A stretch of 64,000 nucleotides of DNA, taken from Peribacillus cavernae. Its GTDB lineage: Bacteria > Bacillota > Bacilli > Bacillales > DSM-1321. Location: contig NZ_RYZZ01000005.1 of the NCBI RefSeq assembly GCF_003989135.1, forward strand, positions 146,166 to 210,165, given 5' to 3'. Positions 1-14,930 of this stretch are shown one piece after another (positions within the stretch are counted from its first letter, which is position 1; every line of letters begins with the position of its first letter). Below the pieces are notes generated by a model, which was given only the letters and a program-made list of their open reading frames with translations, made no database searches and was not told the origin of the DNA. The position numbers were made by a program, and so were the translations under genes.

Positions 1-2088
<2,088 letters not shown>

Positions 2089-2117
2089 TCACCACCCTTT
2101 TACAAATTTTAGACCGA

Positions 2118-3641
<1,524 letters not shown>

Positions 3642-3651
3642 CTAAAGAATG

Positions 3652-4727
<1,076 letters not shown>

Positions 4728-4813
4728 CTATTTATACACCGATTAAAGGCTACCTGCTATCGGCTGTTTATTAAATACTGTAATAGGATATACAGTGATT
4801 AAGGGCATAAAGG

Positions 4814-4849
4814 AATGGCGAAGGTTCACATGGAACGCACTTCGCCATT
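4814..4849 (-). other. Stem-loop in the atpE-atpF intergenic gap
   Basis: A 10 bp perfect inverted repeat (AATGGCGAAG at 4814-4823, complement at 4840-4849) encloses a second GTTC/GAAC stem of 4 bp. It lies just downstream of atpE. There is no U-run, so it is probably not a strong terminator. By analogy with other operons it could stabilise or process the atpE end of the message, whose product is needed in excess (inference). Confidence 0.6.
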
Positions 4850-4869
4850 TTTGAACTTTTAAGGTTCTA

Positions 4870-5115
<246 letters not shown>

Positions 5116-5145
5116 TTATTTTACAGTTCTTAAATGAACTTATAT

Positions 5146-5841
<696 letters not shown>

Positions 5842-5863
5842 CTATATTCACCTCTCTTCCCCA

Positions 5864-6232
5864 CTATCGACGTTTTAAGTGAATGAGAAAATCTATAACA
5901 ATGACAATATAAGCTGTCATTAGTCCCAATACTACACTAATGAGATTGAATTGTTCGGGGTACTCAAGGGCAATAATCGCCGCAAGGGCAGCGGACGCCA
6001 ATCTGGACATCGTACCTAATGACCTGAACTTCTCCCCCGAGTTAATAGCCGCTTCAAACGCACGCATCCTCCGGTTGATCAACCATAAATTAAACACACC
6101 GAAAGCGGTGCCGAGCGCCAATCCTGCAAAAACATCCTGATAATCGGTAAAACCCCAGCCGAAGGCGCAAATCGCCAAAAAGTAAAGAAGATATTTAAGA
6201 TGTCTTTTATACGTAGTTTGCAAATCTGGCAT
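5864..6232 (-). CDS. atpI: ATP synthase assembly protein AtpI
   Basis: Small hydrophobic protein (122 residues, about four membrane segments) encoded first in many atp operons. In Bacillus it is reported to help assemble the c-ring and to affect Mg2+ handling. Recognised by position directly upstream of atpB and by a composition matching the family (starts MPDLQTTYKRHLKYLLYF). It follows the remains of atpZ by 7 nt. Confidence 0.9.
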   Translation of the reverse strand: MPDLQTTYKRHLKYLLYFLAICAFGWGFTDYQDVFAGLALGTAFGVFNLWLINRRMRAFEAAINSGEKFRSLGTMSRLASAALAAIIALEYPEQFNLISVVLGLMTAYIVIVIDFLIHLKRR

Positions 6233-6239
6233 TTTACGG

Positions 6240-6455
6240 TTAGTCTCCCGAGAAATATTGTTGGACAGTACGGAGCATAGATTCCTACTGCAAGTCCTAT
6301 GAGAAGGCCGATTATTAAAGATATCGGCTCGACATCAAGTGTTCTGTCCTGTCATCAACAGTAATTATGCCAATCAAAACTTGATCCGATAGTTGGGAAA
6401 TAATGGCAGACATTAAAGCCGTGGTCTAAAAGGGGTTCCGATTTTTTTGACGCAT
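6240..6455 (-). pseudogene. atpZ: Degraded atpZ (AtpZ/AtpI family)
   Basis: The minus strand reads MRQKNRNPF and then a TAG stop at codon 10. It continues in the same frame with ALMSAIISQLSDQVLIGIIT, then loses a few codons and shifts frame to give LDVEPISLIIGLLIGLAVGI. A short deletion shifts frame again before MLRTVQQYFSGD and a stop. Joined, these pieces make a 70-75 residue AtpZ-type protein with two membrane segments. It sits immediately upstream of atpI, where intact atpZ is found in other bacilli. One nonsense codon, two frameshifts and a small deletion make it non-functional unless the assembly is wrong. The start has a usable ribosome site (GAGGAT). Confidence 0.85.
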
Positions 6456-6460
6456 ATAGC

Positions 6461-6539
6461 ATCCTCGCGGTTGATTAGTAGAGGATATAAATTATTACTT
6501 TCATTGTGCAAAAGTAGTAAAAAAAGATGTAGCGAGGAT
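6461..6539 (-). promoter_or_regulatory. Leader inverted repeats covering the first ribosome site of the atp transcript
   Basis: On the minus strand, ATCCTCGC (6532-6539) and ATCCTC (6481-6486) can each pair with GCGAGGAT (6461-6468), which contains the ribosome site of the atpZ remnant. The two pairings (8 bp long-range, 6 bp short-range) exclude each other. Position between the promoter and the first reading frame suggests a folded leader. Function is inferred. Confidence 0.4.
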
Positions 6540-6570
6540 TCTGAAAACCCTCTCATTTATATCCTTTGTT

Positions 6571-6600
6571 AGCATACAATAGGCTCCCTATTAATGTCAA
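6571..6600 (-). promoter_or_regulatory. SigA-type promoter of the atp operon
   Basis: Minus strand: TTGACA (6600-6595), an 18 nt spacer, then TATGCT (6576-6571). It stands about 115 nt upstream of the atpZ remnant and points into the atp genes. The -35 is perfect and the -10 matches four of six positions. Confidence 0.65.
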
Positions 6601-6705
6601 CGAATCCACCGTGAAATTTGCCCCTTTTGTGAAATAGTTAACTAAATGTTCACATTTAATCTATGATCCATGTTTAATCGATATTTTTACAGACCCAAAC
6701 CTTCT

Positions 6706-8928
6706 TCATTCGAGCAAAATACTTGTTTCGATCCTATCCTCTTTTCCTGCCTTCTTCGCAAAGATTACCGCTTTGTATATTCCCTTAGAAGGAAGCCCAT
6801 CTCTTGGAATTTCCTTTTCGACCATTCCGCCTGTCTTATTCCTTCCCCAGTCCATGAATCCTGCAAATTGCAGGCTATCGATGTCGTATAGAGCGATCCC
6901 ATATTCATCAGCTCCGCGCGGCAAATACATTTCATACCGGTAAAACCCTTCTTTATCGCCTTCTCCAAAATCAAAGCCCATCACGCGCGGATAATCCGGC
7001 TCTTCTTTTACATACAGAAATGGCATGCTAATGCGGTTAGTTCCTTCCATAAGTGTAAGGTAGCCATCGTAAATCCCTTTTTTCATTACTTTCGGGTTGG
7101 CCTGCAGTCCAATAGAGAGATGTTTTTTCTCTCCCGGCTTCAGCGTAAAAGACGAGGGAAGATTCCAGGTAATTCCTTGTTCACTTCTGGGAATTTCAAA
7201 CGAATAATGCTTTGGCACTTTTCCGCCATTTTCAACCGTCACTTTATCCTGATGCTCATCAATTCCTTCCTTTTTTTCATACATGCCAAAGGATAATGAG
7301 CTTGGAATCAACAGGGAATCCGCCTTAATCGCTTGTTCTATTTGCAGCCTTCCTGCTCCCTGCTCAAAGGTCCGGTATAATTCCCGGCTGTTTTTTTGCA
7401 GCGGTTTGGAGGTAGACATCAGCGCGGCTTTAACCTGCTCCGGCTTCCAGTCAGGGTGTGCCTGCAAAATCAGTGCACAAGCACCGGCGACATGGGGTGC
7501 TGCCATGCTGGTCCCCTGCAACGATAAATATCCCGAAGGAACCGTGCTTTCGATCGCTACTCCCGGAGCCAGGAGATCGGGCTTTATCCTCCAGGTAACC
7601 GTAACCGGTCCTCTTGAACTGAAATCGGCTAATTGATCCTCTTCCTTCCTGTGAATAAATCGAACGTTGTGAATTTTTTTCATAGTGATTTGCTCTTTTA
7701 ATGCTTCCCCTGCTTTTTGATGGATCGATACAGCAGGGATTTTTGTTTTTTCCTCAAGGGAGCCAGTGAACCCGCCCTTTGTATTGTTATAGATGATGAC
7801 AGCTTTCGCCCCAGCCTTTTCTGCGTTTCTCACTTTCTCGGCAAAGGTAAGTTTTCCGCGTTTAAGCAACACTACTTTATTTTTGGCTCTTCGCAGTTCA
7901 TCCCTGTTTCCGATTCCGCCGTATGTCATATTCTCTGAAAAGCTGAGGTCCCACTTTTTTGAACCCTGAAGAGGGAACAGTCGGACTTCCTGTCTATGGC
8001 CGCCCAGCCCTGTCAGAAGAAAGGGGATTTCAAGCGGCGGGGTTGAAGCTCCTACTGAAATCGCTTTTTCCGCCGTGCCTGGAGACCCGACCGTCCAGAC
8101 ATCCGGGCCTGAGTTTCCAGTTGATGTTACGGCGACAATCCCACTTTTGACCGCTTTGTTTAACGCCTGGGAAATGGGAAGGTCAGGCCCGTTGATGTTA
8201 TTGCCTAGTGAAAGATTCAAAACATCGACTTTATCTTTAATGGCTGTATCAATAGCAGCCAGTACATGCTCGGTGTTACCAACACCGCCGGGGCCTAAGG
8301 CACGGTAAGCAATAATCTCTGCTTCCGGCGCCACCCCTTTCATTTGTCCATTGGCCGCGATAATGCCTGCGACATGGGTCCCATGGACAGTGGACAATCC
8401 GCCGCGTCCCTTTGTTTCCATCGGGTCAGTATCTCCATCTACAAGATCGCGCCCATAACGGTAAGACCTGCGAAGGTCAGGATGTTCATAATCTATTCCT
8501 GTATCTATCACTCCTACCTTGATTCCCTTACCGGTAATCCGCTGATGTTTTTTGTCAAACAAATGGCGTATTTTATCGCCGCCGATAAAAGGAACGCTTT
8601 CGTCTATCTCAGCGTGATAAAAAGCCACTTTCGAGACATAGCCGATGGCGCTTTCTTTTTTAAGCATGGCAATTTCTCTGGATTTTCCCATGACCGAAAA
8701 ACCAGATAAAGCATATTGATAAATATGACGAACCTTTAAGGAAGGGTATTTCTTAACAAGTTGTTTGATGGATATTGGATCAGCCGGCCCTTTTAAAGTA
8801 ACGATGGCTGTCGTTGTTTCCGATGGAGTGATCTTCGGAAGCGGAGGAATGCGAACAGCCGAAAACGTCGCTGACATCGGTGCAATCAATAACAATAACA
8901 ATAAAAAAAAACTGATTTTTCCTCTCAT
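6706..8928 (-). CDS. Secreted subtilisin-family (S8) serine protease, Vpr-like
   Basis: Extracellular endopeptidase. The start is the ATG of MRGKISFFLLLLLLIAP, with AAGGGGG 8 nt upstream; a GTG three codons earlier lies in the ribosome site. A signal peptide (about 1-24) is followed by an inhibitor-like propeptide (about 40-110). The catalytic domain has Asp142 (VIDTGIDYEHPDLR), His182 (HGTHVAG) and Ser474 (GTSMAAPHVAG). A protease-associated domain is inserted between His and Ser (about 330-425), and a beta-rich C-terminal region follows. This order is that of B. subtilis Vpr (minor extracellular protease), here about 740 residues. It sits between upp and the atp operon, which is not the position of vpr in B. 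subtilis. Confidence 0.93.
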   Translation of the reverse strand: MRGKISFFLLLLLLIAPMSATFSAVRIPPLPKITPSETTTAIVTLKGPADPISIKQLVKKYPSLKVRHIYQYALSGFSVMGKSREIAMLKKESAIGYVSKVAFYHAEIDESVPFIGGDKIRHLFDKKHQRITGKGIKVGVIDTGIDYEHPDLRRSYRYGRDLVDGDTDPMETKGRGGLSTVHGTHVAGIIAANGQMKGVAPEAEIIAYRALGPGGVGNTEHVLAAIDTAIKDKVDVLNLSLGNNINGPDLPISQALNKAVKSGIVAVTSTGNSGPDVWTVGSPGTAEKAISVGASTPPLEIPFLLTGLGGHRQEVRLFPLQGSKKWDLSFSENMTYGGIGNRDELRRAKNKVVLLKRGKLTFAEKVRNAEKAGAKAVIIYNNTKGGFTGSLEEKTKIPAVSIHQKAGEALKEQITMKKIHNVRFIHRKEEDQLADFSSRGPVTVTWRIKPDLLAPGVAIESTVPSGYLSLQGTSMAAPHVAGACALILQAHPDWKPEQVKAALMSTSKPLQKNSRELYRTFEQGAGRLQIEQAIKADSLLIPSSLSFGMYEKKEGIDEHQDKVTVENGGKVPKHYSFEIPRSEQGITWNLPSSFTLKPGEKKHLSIGLQANPKVMKKGIYDGYLTLMEGTNRISMPFLYVKEEPDYPRVMGFDFGEGDKEGFYRYEMYLPRGADEYGIALYDIDSLQFAGFMDWGRNKTGGMVEKEIPRDGLPSKGIYKAVIFAKKAGKEDRIETSILLE

Positions 8929-9001
8929 ACTGCTCACCCCCTTTTCTTACTAGGTTTTCACAGCCGTAATAAGCTATGCAACAAACATGAGAAAAGGAGA
9001 A

Positions 9002-9024
9002 AACCGCCCATAACGGACGGCTGA
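9002..9024 (-). terminator. Probable terminator downstream of upp
   Basis: Minus strand: CCGUCC, a 5 nt loop, GGGCGG (one G-U pair), then UUUUCUCCUUUUC. It lies between the upp stop and the protease start. The U-run is interrupted, so efficiency is uncertain. Confidence 0.5.
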
Positions 9025-9131
9025 AAGATCAATCTTTTAATGGATTATACACGTTGGCGGAACATCAGTTTGTTATAAAAAGCAACGGATTGTTCCTGCA
9101 ATATGGTTCTCTGATTTACCTCACTTCAGGC

Positions 9132-9815
<684 letters not shown>

Positions 9816-9867
9816 TCATTCCAATCACACTTCACTCATTTTACAGAAAAAGAAATCATAGTTCAAT

Positions 9868-9945
9868 AAAGAAAAGCGGAAGCCCTTTTATTAAGTAGCT
9901 TTATATCCTGTGCGATGCTGGAGCTAAACGCCAGTCATGCTCTAT
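9868..9945. repeat. Degenerate copy of the dispersed palindromic element
   Basis: The left arm (AAGAAAAGCGGAAGCCCTT) and right arm (GATGCTGGAGCTAAACGCC) resemble the arms of the fuller copies near tdk. The centre is short (about 25 nt). It lies in the upp-glyA gap. This is the weakest family member that I list. Confidence 0.35.
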
Positions 9946-9961
9946 TTAAAATCTATTATAT

Positions 9962-9995
9962 AAAAAAGCCGTCTCCACACCGGGAAACGGCTTTT
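9962..9995 (-). terminator. Rho-independent terminator of glyA
   Basis: Minus strand: AAAGCCGTTTCC, a loop, GGAGACGGCTTTTTTA. The stem is GC-rich and runs into a six-base U-run two bases past the glyA stop. Confidence 0.85.
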
Positions 9996-9997
9996 GT

Positions 9998-11239
9998 TTA
10001 GAATGATGGATACAGTTCGTATTTCCCTGAAAGAGCTTCTACACGCTGTCTGGCTTCCTCCAGTTTTGATTCATCCTCATGGTTTTTGAGAACCAGCCCA
10101 ATAATCGCTGCTATTTCGTCCATATCTTCCAACCCGAAGCCGCGCGTGGTCACAGCTGCGGTACCGATACGGATGCCGCTCGTCACAAACGGACTTTCCG
10201 TGTCGAAAGGAATGGTATTTTTATTAACAGTAATTCCGATATCATCTAGTGCTTTTTCGGCTATTTTGCCTGTCAGTTCAATCGAACGAAGATCCAATAA
10301 TAGCAGGTGGTTATCTGTACCGCCGGAGACCAGGTCCAGACCTTCCTTTGTTAAGGCTTCGCCCAAACGGTTTGCGTTCTCGATGATCTGCTGTGAATAT
10401 TGTTTGAAATCGTCCTGTAAAGCTTCGCCAAACGCGACAGCTTTAGCGGCAATTACATGCATCAATGGACCGCCCTGGATTCCAGGGAAAATCGATTTAT
10501 CAATTTTCTTTGCGAATTCTTCTTTGCATAGAATCATTCCACCGCGCGGGCCGCGCAGAGTTTTATGAGTGGTTGTCGTCACAAAGTCGGCAAAAGGCAC
10601 TGGGTTTTGATGAAGACCTGACGCGACAAGTCCAGCAATGTGGGCCATATCCACCATTAGATAAGCGCCGACCTCATCCGCAATTTCCCGGAAGCGTTTA
10701 AAATCGATCTCACGCGGATAGGCGCTAGCTCCGGCAACAATTAGCTTAGGCTTATGCTGGCGCGCTTTTTCCAGCACATCGTTATAGTCGATTAACTGTT
10801 TTTCCTTGTCTACCCCGTATTCCACGAAATTATATTGAACGCCGCTGAAGTTAACCGGGCTGCCGTGTGTTAAATGGCCGCCATGCGAAAGATTCATGCC
10901 AAGAACCGTATCCCCAGGTTCAAGAATCGTAAAGTATACGGCCATGTTTGCCTGTGCGCCTGAGTGAGGCTGAACATTGACGTGTTCTGCACCGAAGATT
11001 TTCTTTGCACGGTCACGGGCCAAGTCTTCAACGACATCGACATATTCACAGCCGCCGTAGTAGCGTTTGCCGGGATAACCTTCTGCATACTTATTTGTTA
11101 AAACAGATCCTTGAGCTTCCATTATGGCTTCACTTACAAAGTTTTCAGAAGCAATCAATTCGATCTTGCTTCGTTGGCGGCCTAATTCATCTTGGATAGC
11201 TTTAAAAACTTGTTCATCTTGCTTTGCTAAACGATTCAT
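9998..11239 (-). CDS. glyA: Serine hydroxymethyltransferase
   Basis: PLP enzyme interconverting serine and glycine with tetrahydrofolate; it supplies one-carbon units for purines and dTMP. The 413 residues are of family length. The PLP lysine is Lys226 in [14 protein letters not shown]; other hallmarks are [15 protein letters not shown] and VDMAHIAGL. It has a GGAGG ribosome site 6 nt before the ATG. CGAAC boxes upstream suggest PurR control, known for B. subtilis glyA. Confidence 0.98.
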   Translation of the reverse strand: MNRLAKQDEQVFKAIQDELGRQRSKIELIASENFVSEAIMEAQGSVLTNKYAEGYPGKRYYGGCEYVDVVEDLARDRAKKIFGAEHVNVQPHSGAQANMAVYFTILEPGDTVLGMNLSHGGHLTHGSPVNFSGVQYNFVEYGVDKEKQLIDYNDVLEKARQHKPKLIVAGASAYPREIDFKRFREIADEVGAYLMVDMAHIAGLVASGLHQNPVPFADFVTTTTHKTLRGPRGGMILCKEEFAKKIDKSIFPGIQGGPLMHVIAAKAVAFGEALQDDFKQYSQQIIENANRLGEALTKEGLDLVSGGTDNHLLLLDLRSIELTGKIAEKALDDIGITVNKNTIPFDTESPFVTSGIRIGTAAVTTRGFGLEDMDEIAAIIGLVLKNHEDESKLEEARQRVEALSGKYELYPSF

Positions 11240-11337
11240 TGGAATCCTCCTTCTGGTTTTCAGGTTTTTTATGTATATTTTTTAAAGGGAAAATACGTTG
11301 ATAACCATTTTCCGAAAATTCTTCTCTATTTTAACAC

Positions 11338-11412
11338 GTTCGTTCTGGTAACGGTAGTGGAAAAATGATGATTTATTCGAACATTATAGGAGAGTTATTT
11401 TTAAATCGTTCG
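11338..11412 (-). promoter_or_regulatory. glyA promoter region with candidate PurR boxes
   Basis: Minus strand TATAAT at 11388-11383 is a good -10. CGAAC boxes occur at 11378-11382 (plus strand) and at 11408-11412 and 11338-11342 (minus strand), in AT-rich contexts. The two nearest boxes are inverted and flank the -10, with 25 nt between cores. The PurR consensus expects about 22-23, so the match is imperfect. PurR control of glyA is established in B. subtilis; here it is inference. Confidence 0.4.
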
Positions 11413-11464
11413 TTTTTAGCGTGTATAAAATCATTTTCTGAGCGTCAATTGTGTTTTTTTTACT

Positions 11465-11490
11465 AAAAAACCCTCTTCAGGAAAGGGCTT
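11465..11490 (-). terminator. Terminator after ywlG
   Basis: Minus strand: GCCCTTTCCTGAAGAGGGTTTTTT, printed here as GCCCTTTCC then TGAAGAGGG and a six-base U-run. A six-pair stem overlaps the end of the gene's 3' flank. Confidence 0.75.
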
Positions 11491-11491
11491 T

Positions 11492-12085
11492 TTACATACA
11501 GCTTTCGTTATCTTTTTGTTTTTCATAGACAGCCCTTAATCCGCCAATCAATTTCGGCCGCGTCTTCGCCATTGTCACATGGGCATGCCCAACTTCTTTA
11601 ATCGTACTTCTGACCGGAACAGCTACCTGTTTGAGATGCATCCCGATGAAGGTATCGCCGATATCAATGCCGGCATCTGCTTTAATATGCTCTACTACGA
11701 CGGCATCTTCAATATGATTATAAGCATAAGCAGCCATCGCACCCCCGGCTGTCCGGACTGGAACGACCGATACTTCCTCATATCCCCGGTTTTCTGCGAT
11801 TTTGCGGGGAAGCACTAACGCCCGGTTGATATGCTCGCAACACTGAAAAGCAATTTGCACCCCTGTTTCCTTCTGCAACGAGATCAGTTCTTCGTAAATC
11901 ATCCCCGCTACTTCCAGGGTTCCGTTTGTACCAATACGTTTTCCAGCCACTTCACTTGTACTGCAGCCGATCACCAACAACTTCCTGTCCGTTAATTGAG
12001 CTTCCGATTGAAACTCATGCAAAAGAGCATGAAGTTGTTCCTTCCATACCGCCAGTTCATTTGAAATAGATGTTTCGATCTCCAT
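11492..12085 (-). CDS. ywlG: TIGR01440/DUF436 family protein YwlG
   Basis: Conserved 197-residue cytosolic protein of unknown biochemical role, always near rpiB and glyA in bacilli. Visible hallmarks: LLVIGCSTSEVAGKRIGT near residue 38, and the segments EHINRALVLPRKIA and GIDIGDTFIGMHLKQVAVPVR. The start has GGAAGGATGAG upstream. Likely co-transcribed with rpiB (36 nt gap). No catalytic assignment is possible from sequence. Confidence 0.9.
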   Translation of the reverse strand: MEIETSISNELAVWKEQLHALLHEFQSEAQLTDRKLLVIGCSTSEVAGKRIGTNGTLEVAGMIYEELISLQKETGVQIAFQCCEHINRALVLPRKIAENRGYEEVSVVPVRTAGGAMAAYAYNHIEDAVVVEHIKADAGIDIGDTFIGMHLKQVAVPVRSTIKEVGHAHVTMAKTRPKLIGGLRAVYEKQKDNESCM

Positions 12086-12121
12086 GAAAAACTCATCCTT
12101 CCTGGGATCATGTATAAAAGT

Positions 12122-12568
12122 TTACAGATTCTTTTCCTCATAATCAGCTATTTTGCCGATCCGATTCGCATGCCGGCCAGCCTCGAATTCAGAAGTTAGC
12201 CATGTTTGGGCGATCTCTCTGGCAAGGCCTGGTCCAATGACCCGTTCACCCATCGCAAGAACATTGCTGTCATTATGCTGGCGCGTTAATTTTGCGCTAT
12301 AAACATCATGGACAAGCGCACAGCGGATTCCCTTTACCTTATTTGCAGAAATGGACATGCCGATTCCTGTTCCGCAAATTAAGATTCCTTTATCAAACTC
12401 GCCTCGAGCCACTTTTTCAGCTACTGGCAGTGCATAATCCGGATAGTCCACTGAGGTTTCACACTCACAGCCGAAATCCTCATATTGAATGCCAAGCTCG
12501 TCCATCAATTTCTTGATTTCCTCACGAATATTCATCCCGCCATGATCAGATGCAATCGCTACCTTCAT
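12122..12568 (-). CDS. rpiB: Ribose-5-phosphate isomerase B
   Basis: Interconverts ribose-5-phosphate and ribulose-5-phosphate in the pentose phosphate pathway. The 148 residues are RpiB/LacAB length. Key residues: Asp8-His9 in ASDHGG and Cys65 in GILICGTGIGMSISANK, the catalytic cysteine. Flanked by ywlE and ywlG as in B. subtilis (ywlF). Confidence 0.96.
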   Translation of the reverse strand: MKVAIASDHGGMNIREEIKKLMDELGIQYEDFGCECETSVDYPDYALPVAEKVARGEFDKGILICGTGIGMSISANKVKGIRCALVHDVYSAKLTRQHNDSNVLAMGERVIGPGLAREIAQTWLTSEFEAGRHANRIGKIADYEEKNL

Positions 12569-12627
12569 AGATATGCTCCTCCTTTTGAACCCGTCCAGTT
12601 TATTTTATCATACCTTATTTAGCTTCT

Positions 12628-13071
12628 TCAAAACGTTAACTTTTTAATTAGCTGGTTAATCAAACCAGTAAGCTCTACGAAAGTTTCATTATAGGTTTTC
12701 TGGGATCCTCCAAACGGATCGGAAACGTCTCGATCTTTTATATCAGGAAAAATAAATTCTTTTAAGGTAAACATTTTTTCAATTGCTTTTGGATAGGAAG
12801 CCATAACCAGCGATTTGTGCGCTTCCGTCATTGTAAATATATGGGTAGACCAATCAATATTGTTTTCTGTTAAGGGCAACGATGAGTGATGGTGCCTGAT
12901 TGAATTCTCCGCTAACACGTTTTTTGCATATAGCGAGGCATCCTGGCCGACTGCCGCGAACACGCCAGCGGATTTCACTTCAATGCCGGGAATATTCCTG
13001 TTCTTCAAAATCGCTTCCGCCATCGGACTTCTGCACGTATTTCCTGTACAAATAAATAAAACTCGAATCAT
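12628..13071 (-). CDS. ywlE: Protein arginine phosphatase (low-molecular-weight PTP family)
   Basis: Removes phosphate from phospho-arginine on proteins, opposing the McsB kinase. The P-loop FICTGNTCRSPMAEA is at residues 7-21, with nucleophile Cys8 and Arg14. The threonine in the loop (Thr12) is the residue that in B. subtilis YwlE selects arginine over tyrosine phosphate. The general acid is Asp118 in SDPFGGS. The 147 residues and the position between rpiB and mntP fit YwlE. Confidence 0.93.
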   Translation of the reverse strand: MIRVLFICTGNTCRSPMAEAILKNRNIPGIEVKSAGVFAAVGQDASLYAKNVLAENSIRHHHSSLPLTENNIDWSTHIFTMTEAHKSLVMASYPKAIEKMFTLKEFIFPDIKDRDVSDPFGGSQKTYNETFVELTGLINQLIKKLTF

Positions 13072-13224
13072 GAAGTTCTGCCTCCTTTCTGCCCATTATA
13101 ATTCAAAAGCTGCAAATTCTATAGCCATCTTTTGTTGTTCCGATCTAAAGGATCAGATCATATCCTTCATGACTCAAGAAAATTTCCGCAACGGCCTTTT
13201 CCTGTTGAAAAAAACTAACCTATG

Positions 13225-13246
13225 GAAAAAACCCCAAAAAGGGGCC
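13225..13246 (-). terminator. Terminator of mntP
   Basis: Minus strand: CCCC, TTTTT loop, GGGG, then TTTTTT. Short but GC-only stem 7 nt past the mntP stop. Confidence 0.75.
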
Positions 13247-13252
13247 TTAAAA

Positions 13253-13798
13253 TTAAACAGTAAATAACAGCTTCAGCCCGAATGCAAAAAGGATACTTCC
13301 GCCCAGCACTTCACTGTACACACCGAAAAGTCCTTGTACCTTCCTGCCGGCCAGTAGCCCCAACCATGTTAGAATAGTCGCTGCAAAACCAAAGCACGCG
13401 ATCGAAAGTACCGTTTTTGCTCCATAAATCCCAAGCGTTAAACCAACCGAAAAGCTGTCCAAGCTTACACTAAGGGCAAAGATAAACAAGCCCATTCCGA
13501 CTGGAGCAAGCAGCGAGCCTTCATCGCCCTTGATACCCGAAATAAACATTTGCAGCCCAAGGATTAAAAGCAAAATACCGCCGGCGTAAGACGCAAAGGT
13601 TCCAAACTGGCTTGAAAGAAAGCGGCCGGCCACGATCCCAAGCAAAGGCATCCATATATGAAAAAAGCCGACTGTCAATCCAATGAAGAAGACCTGTTTA
13701 AGCCTTAGTTTAAACATCCCCATTCCTAGTCCAACAGAAAAGGCATCCATTCCAAGCGCAAACGCCATCAGCATTAATGTAAGCAATTCTCCAGCCAT
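13253..13798 (-). CDS. mntP: Manganese efflux pump MntP family protein
   Basis: Membrane exporter expected to remove excess Mn2+. The 181 residues contain six hydrophobic segments in two similar halves. Each half has the family's acidic signature: [13 protein letters not shown] (about 15-27) and [13 protein letters not shown] (about 110-122). Ortholog of B. subtilis ywlD by family and position. No yybP-ykoY-type riboswitch fits in the 85 nt upstream. Confidence 0.9.
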   Translation of the reverse strand: MAGELLTLMLMAFALGMDAFSVGLGMGMFKLRLKQVFFIGLTVGFFHIWMPLLGIVAGRFLSSQFGTFASYAGGILLLILGLQMFISGIKGDEGSLLAPVGMGLFIFALSVSLDSFSVGLTLGIYGAKTVLSIACFGFAATILTWLGLLAGRKVQGLFGVYSEVLGGSILFAFGLKLLFTV

Positions 13799-13883
13799 GT
13801 ACTAAAACCTCTCTTCCCTTGGACGTGCTCACTTCATGTTATGCATGTCCACTGGGAAATAGAAGTTGATGGAAGAAAGTCGA

Positions 13884-14930
13884 CTACATCTGTTTTACCA
13901 CCTCGTGTCCCGCTGCCTTTAGCAGTCTGTTCATGATCGCCTCACCGATACCCGTCACCGGGAAAACCTCGCCAAAAATGAAATCCGCCTCGAGTTCATC
14001 GAATTTCCGCAATGTATCGTATAAGCCCGTAGCTACTGTGTATAAATCACTCGACGTACCGGGTGCTAAAATATAATCTGCCTTGATCTCATTTTCATGT
14101 TCTTTTGCGATAAATACTCCGACCTTTAAGCCTTGTAATTTCTTTTCATCAATCAATTCCTGCATGAAGGATAGATTTCCATCCACTAATATAAAGGGCG
14201 CCTTTGGTGCATAATGGGTGTATTTCATGCCGGGCGATTTTGGAGCGGCGGCCTTATTTTTTAAAGCTGCATCTACTCTAACCTCGCCAATCACCGCCTC
14301 GATTTCTTCCCGGGTCACACCGCCTGGCCGAAGGATGACCGGGGTATTCTCTGTACAATCCAGCACGGTCGACTCGACCCCGATTCCCGTTGCCCCTCCG
14401 TCTACTATCGCCGCAATTTTGCCGCTTAAGTCATCCTTCACATGCTGGGCAGTTGTCGGGCTTGGCCGTCCGGATGTATTGGCACTGGGAGCGGCAATTG
14501 GAAGGCCGCTTTCCTGTATGAGACACAAGGCCACCGGATGATCCGGCATCCTGATAGCGACAGTTTCAAGGCCTGCTGTTACCAGGTCCGATAACTTCCC
14601 TTGTTTTTTATTAAAGATCAAGGTGAGCGGTCCCGGCCAAAAGGCCTCAATTAATCTCTCAGCTTGTCCGGGAACATCCTCTACCAATTCATCAAGCTGT
14701 GTTCTGGATGCAATGTGGACAATCAACGGGTTATCGCCCGGACGCCCTTTTGCCATAAAGACTTTTTTTACCGCTTCATCACTTTTCGCGTTTGCGCCAA
14801 GTCCATATACCGTTTCTGTCGGGAACGCAACCACTTCATTTCTTATTAACATCTGTGTGGATTGTGTAATTTGCGGGTAATTTCGTAAGTTATCCACATT
14901 TTTATCCACTGTCCAGAATTCCGTTTTCAC
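13884..14930 (-). CDS. ywlC: L-threonylcarbamoyladenylate synthase (Sua5/YrdC family)
   Basis: Makes threonylcarbamoyl-AMP from threonine, bicarbonate and ATP for the t6A37 tRNA modification. The YrdC domain (about 20-200) has FPTETVYGLGANA, KGRPGDNPLIVHIA and SANTSGRPSPTTAQHV, and a C-terminal Sua5 domain follows, 348 residues in all. I choose the GTG start giving MKTEFW, which matches the B. subtilis N terminus MKT and has GAAGGTG 6 nt upstream; a TTG five codons earlier is less likely. Two DnaA boxes lie inside the first codons. Confidence 0.93.
   Translation of the reverse strand: MKTEFWTVDKNVDNLRNYPQITQSTQMLIRNEVVAFPTETVYGLGANAKSDEAVKKVFMAKGRPGDNPLIVHIASRTQLDELVEDVPGQAERLIEAFWPGPLTLIFNKKQGKLSDLVTAGLETVAIRMPDHPVALCLIQESGLPIAAPSANTSGRPSPTTAQHVKDDLSGKIAAIVDGGATGIGVESTVLDCTENTPVILRPGGVTREEIEAVIGEVRVDAALKNKAAAPKSPGMKYTHYAPKAPFILVDGNLSFMQELIDEKKLQGLKVGVFIAKEHENEIKADYILAPGTSSDLYTVATGLYDTLRKFDELEADFIFGEVFPVTGIGEAIMNRLLKAAGHEVVKQM

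Noticed and set aside
13799..13883. Manganese riboswitch upstream of or near mntP
   Set aside because: Only 85 nt lie between mntP and ywlC, and the yybP-ykoY conserved loop sequences are not seen.
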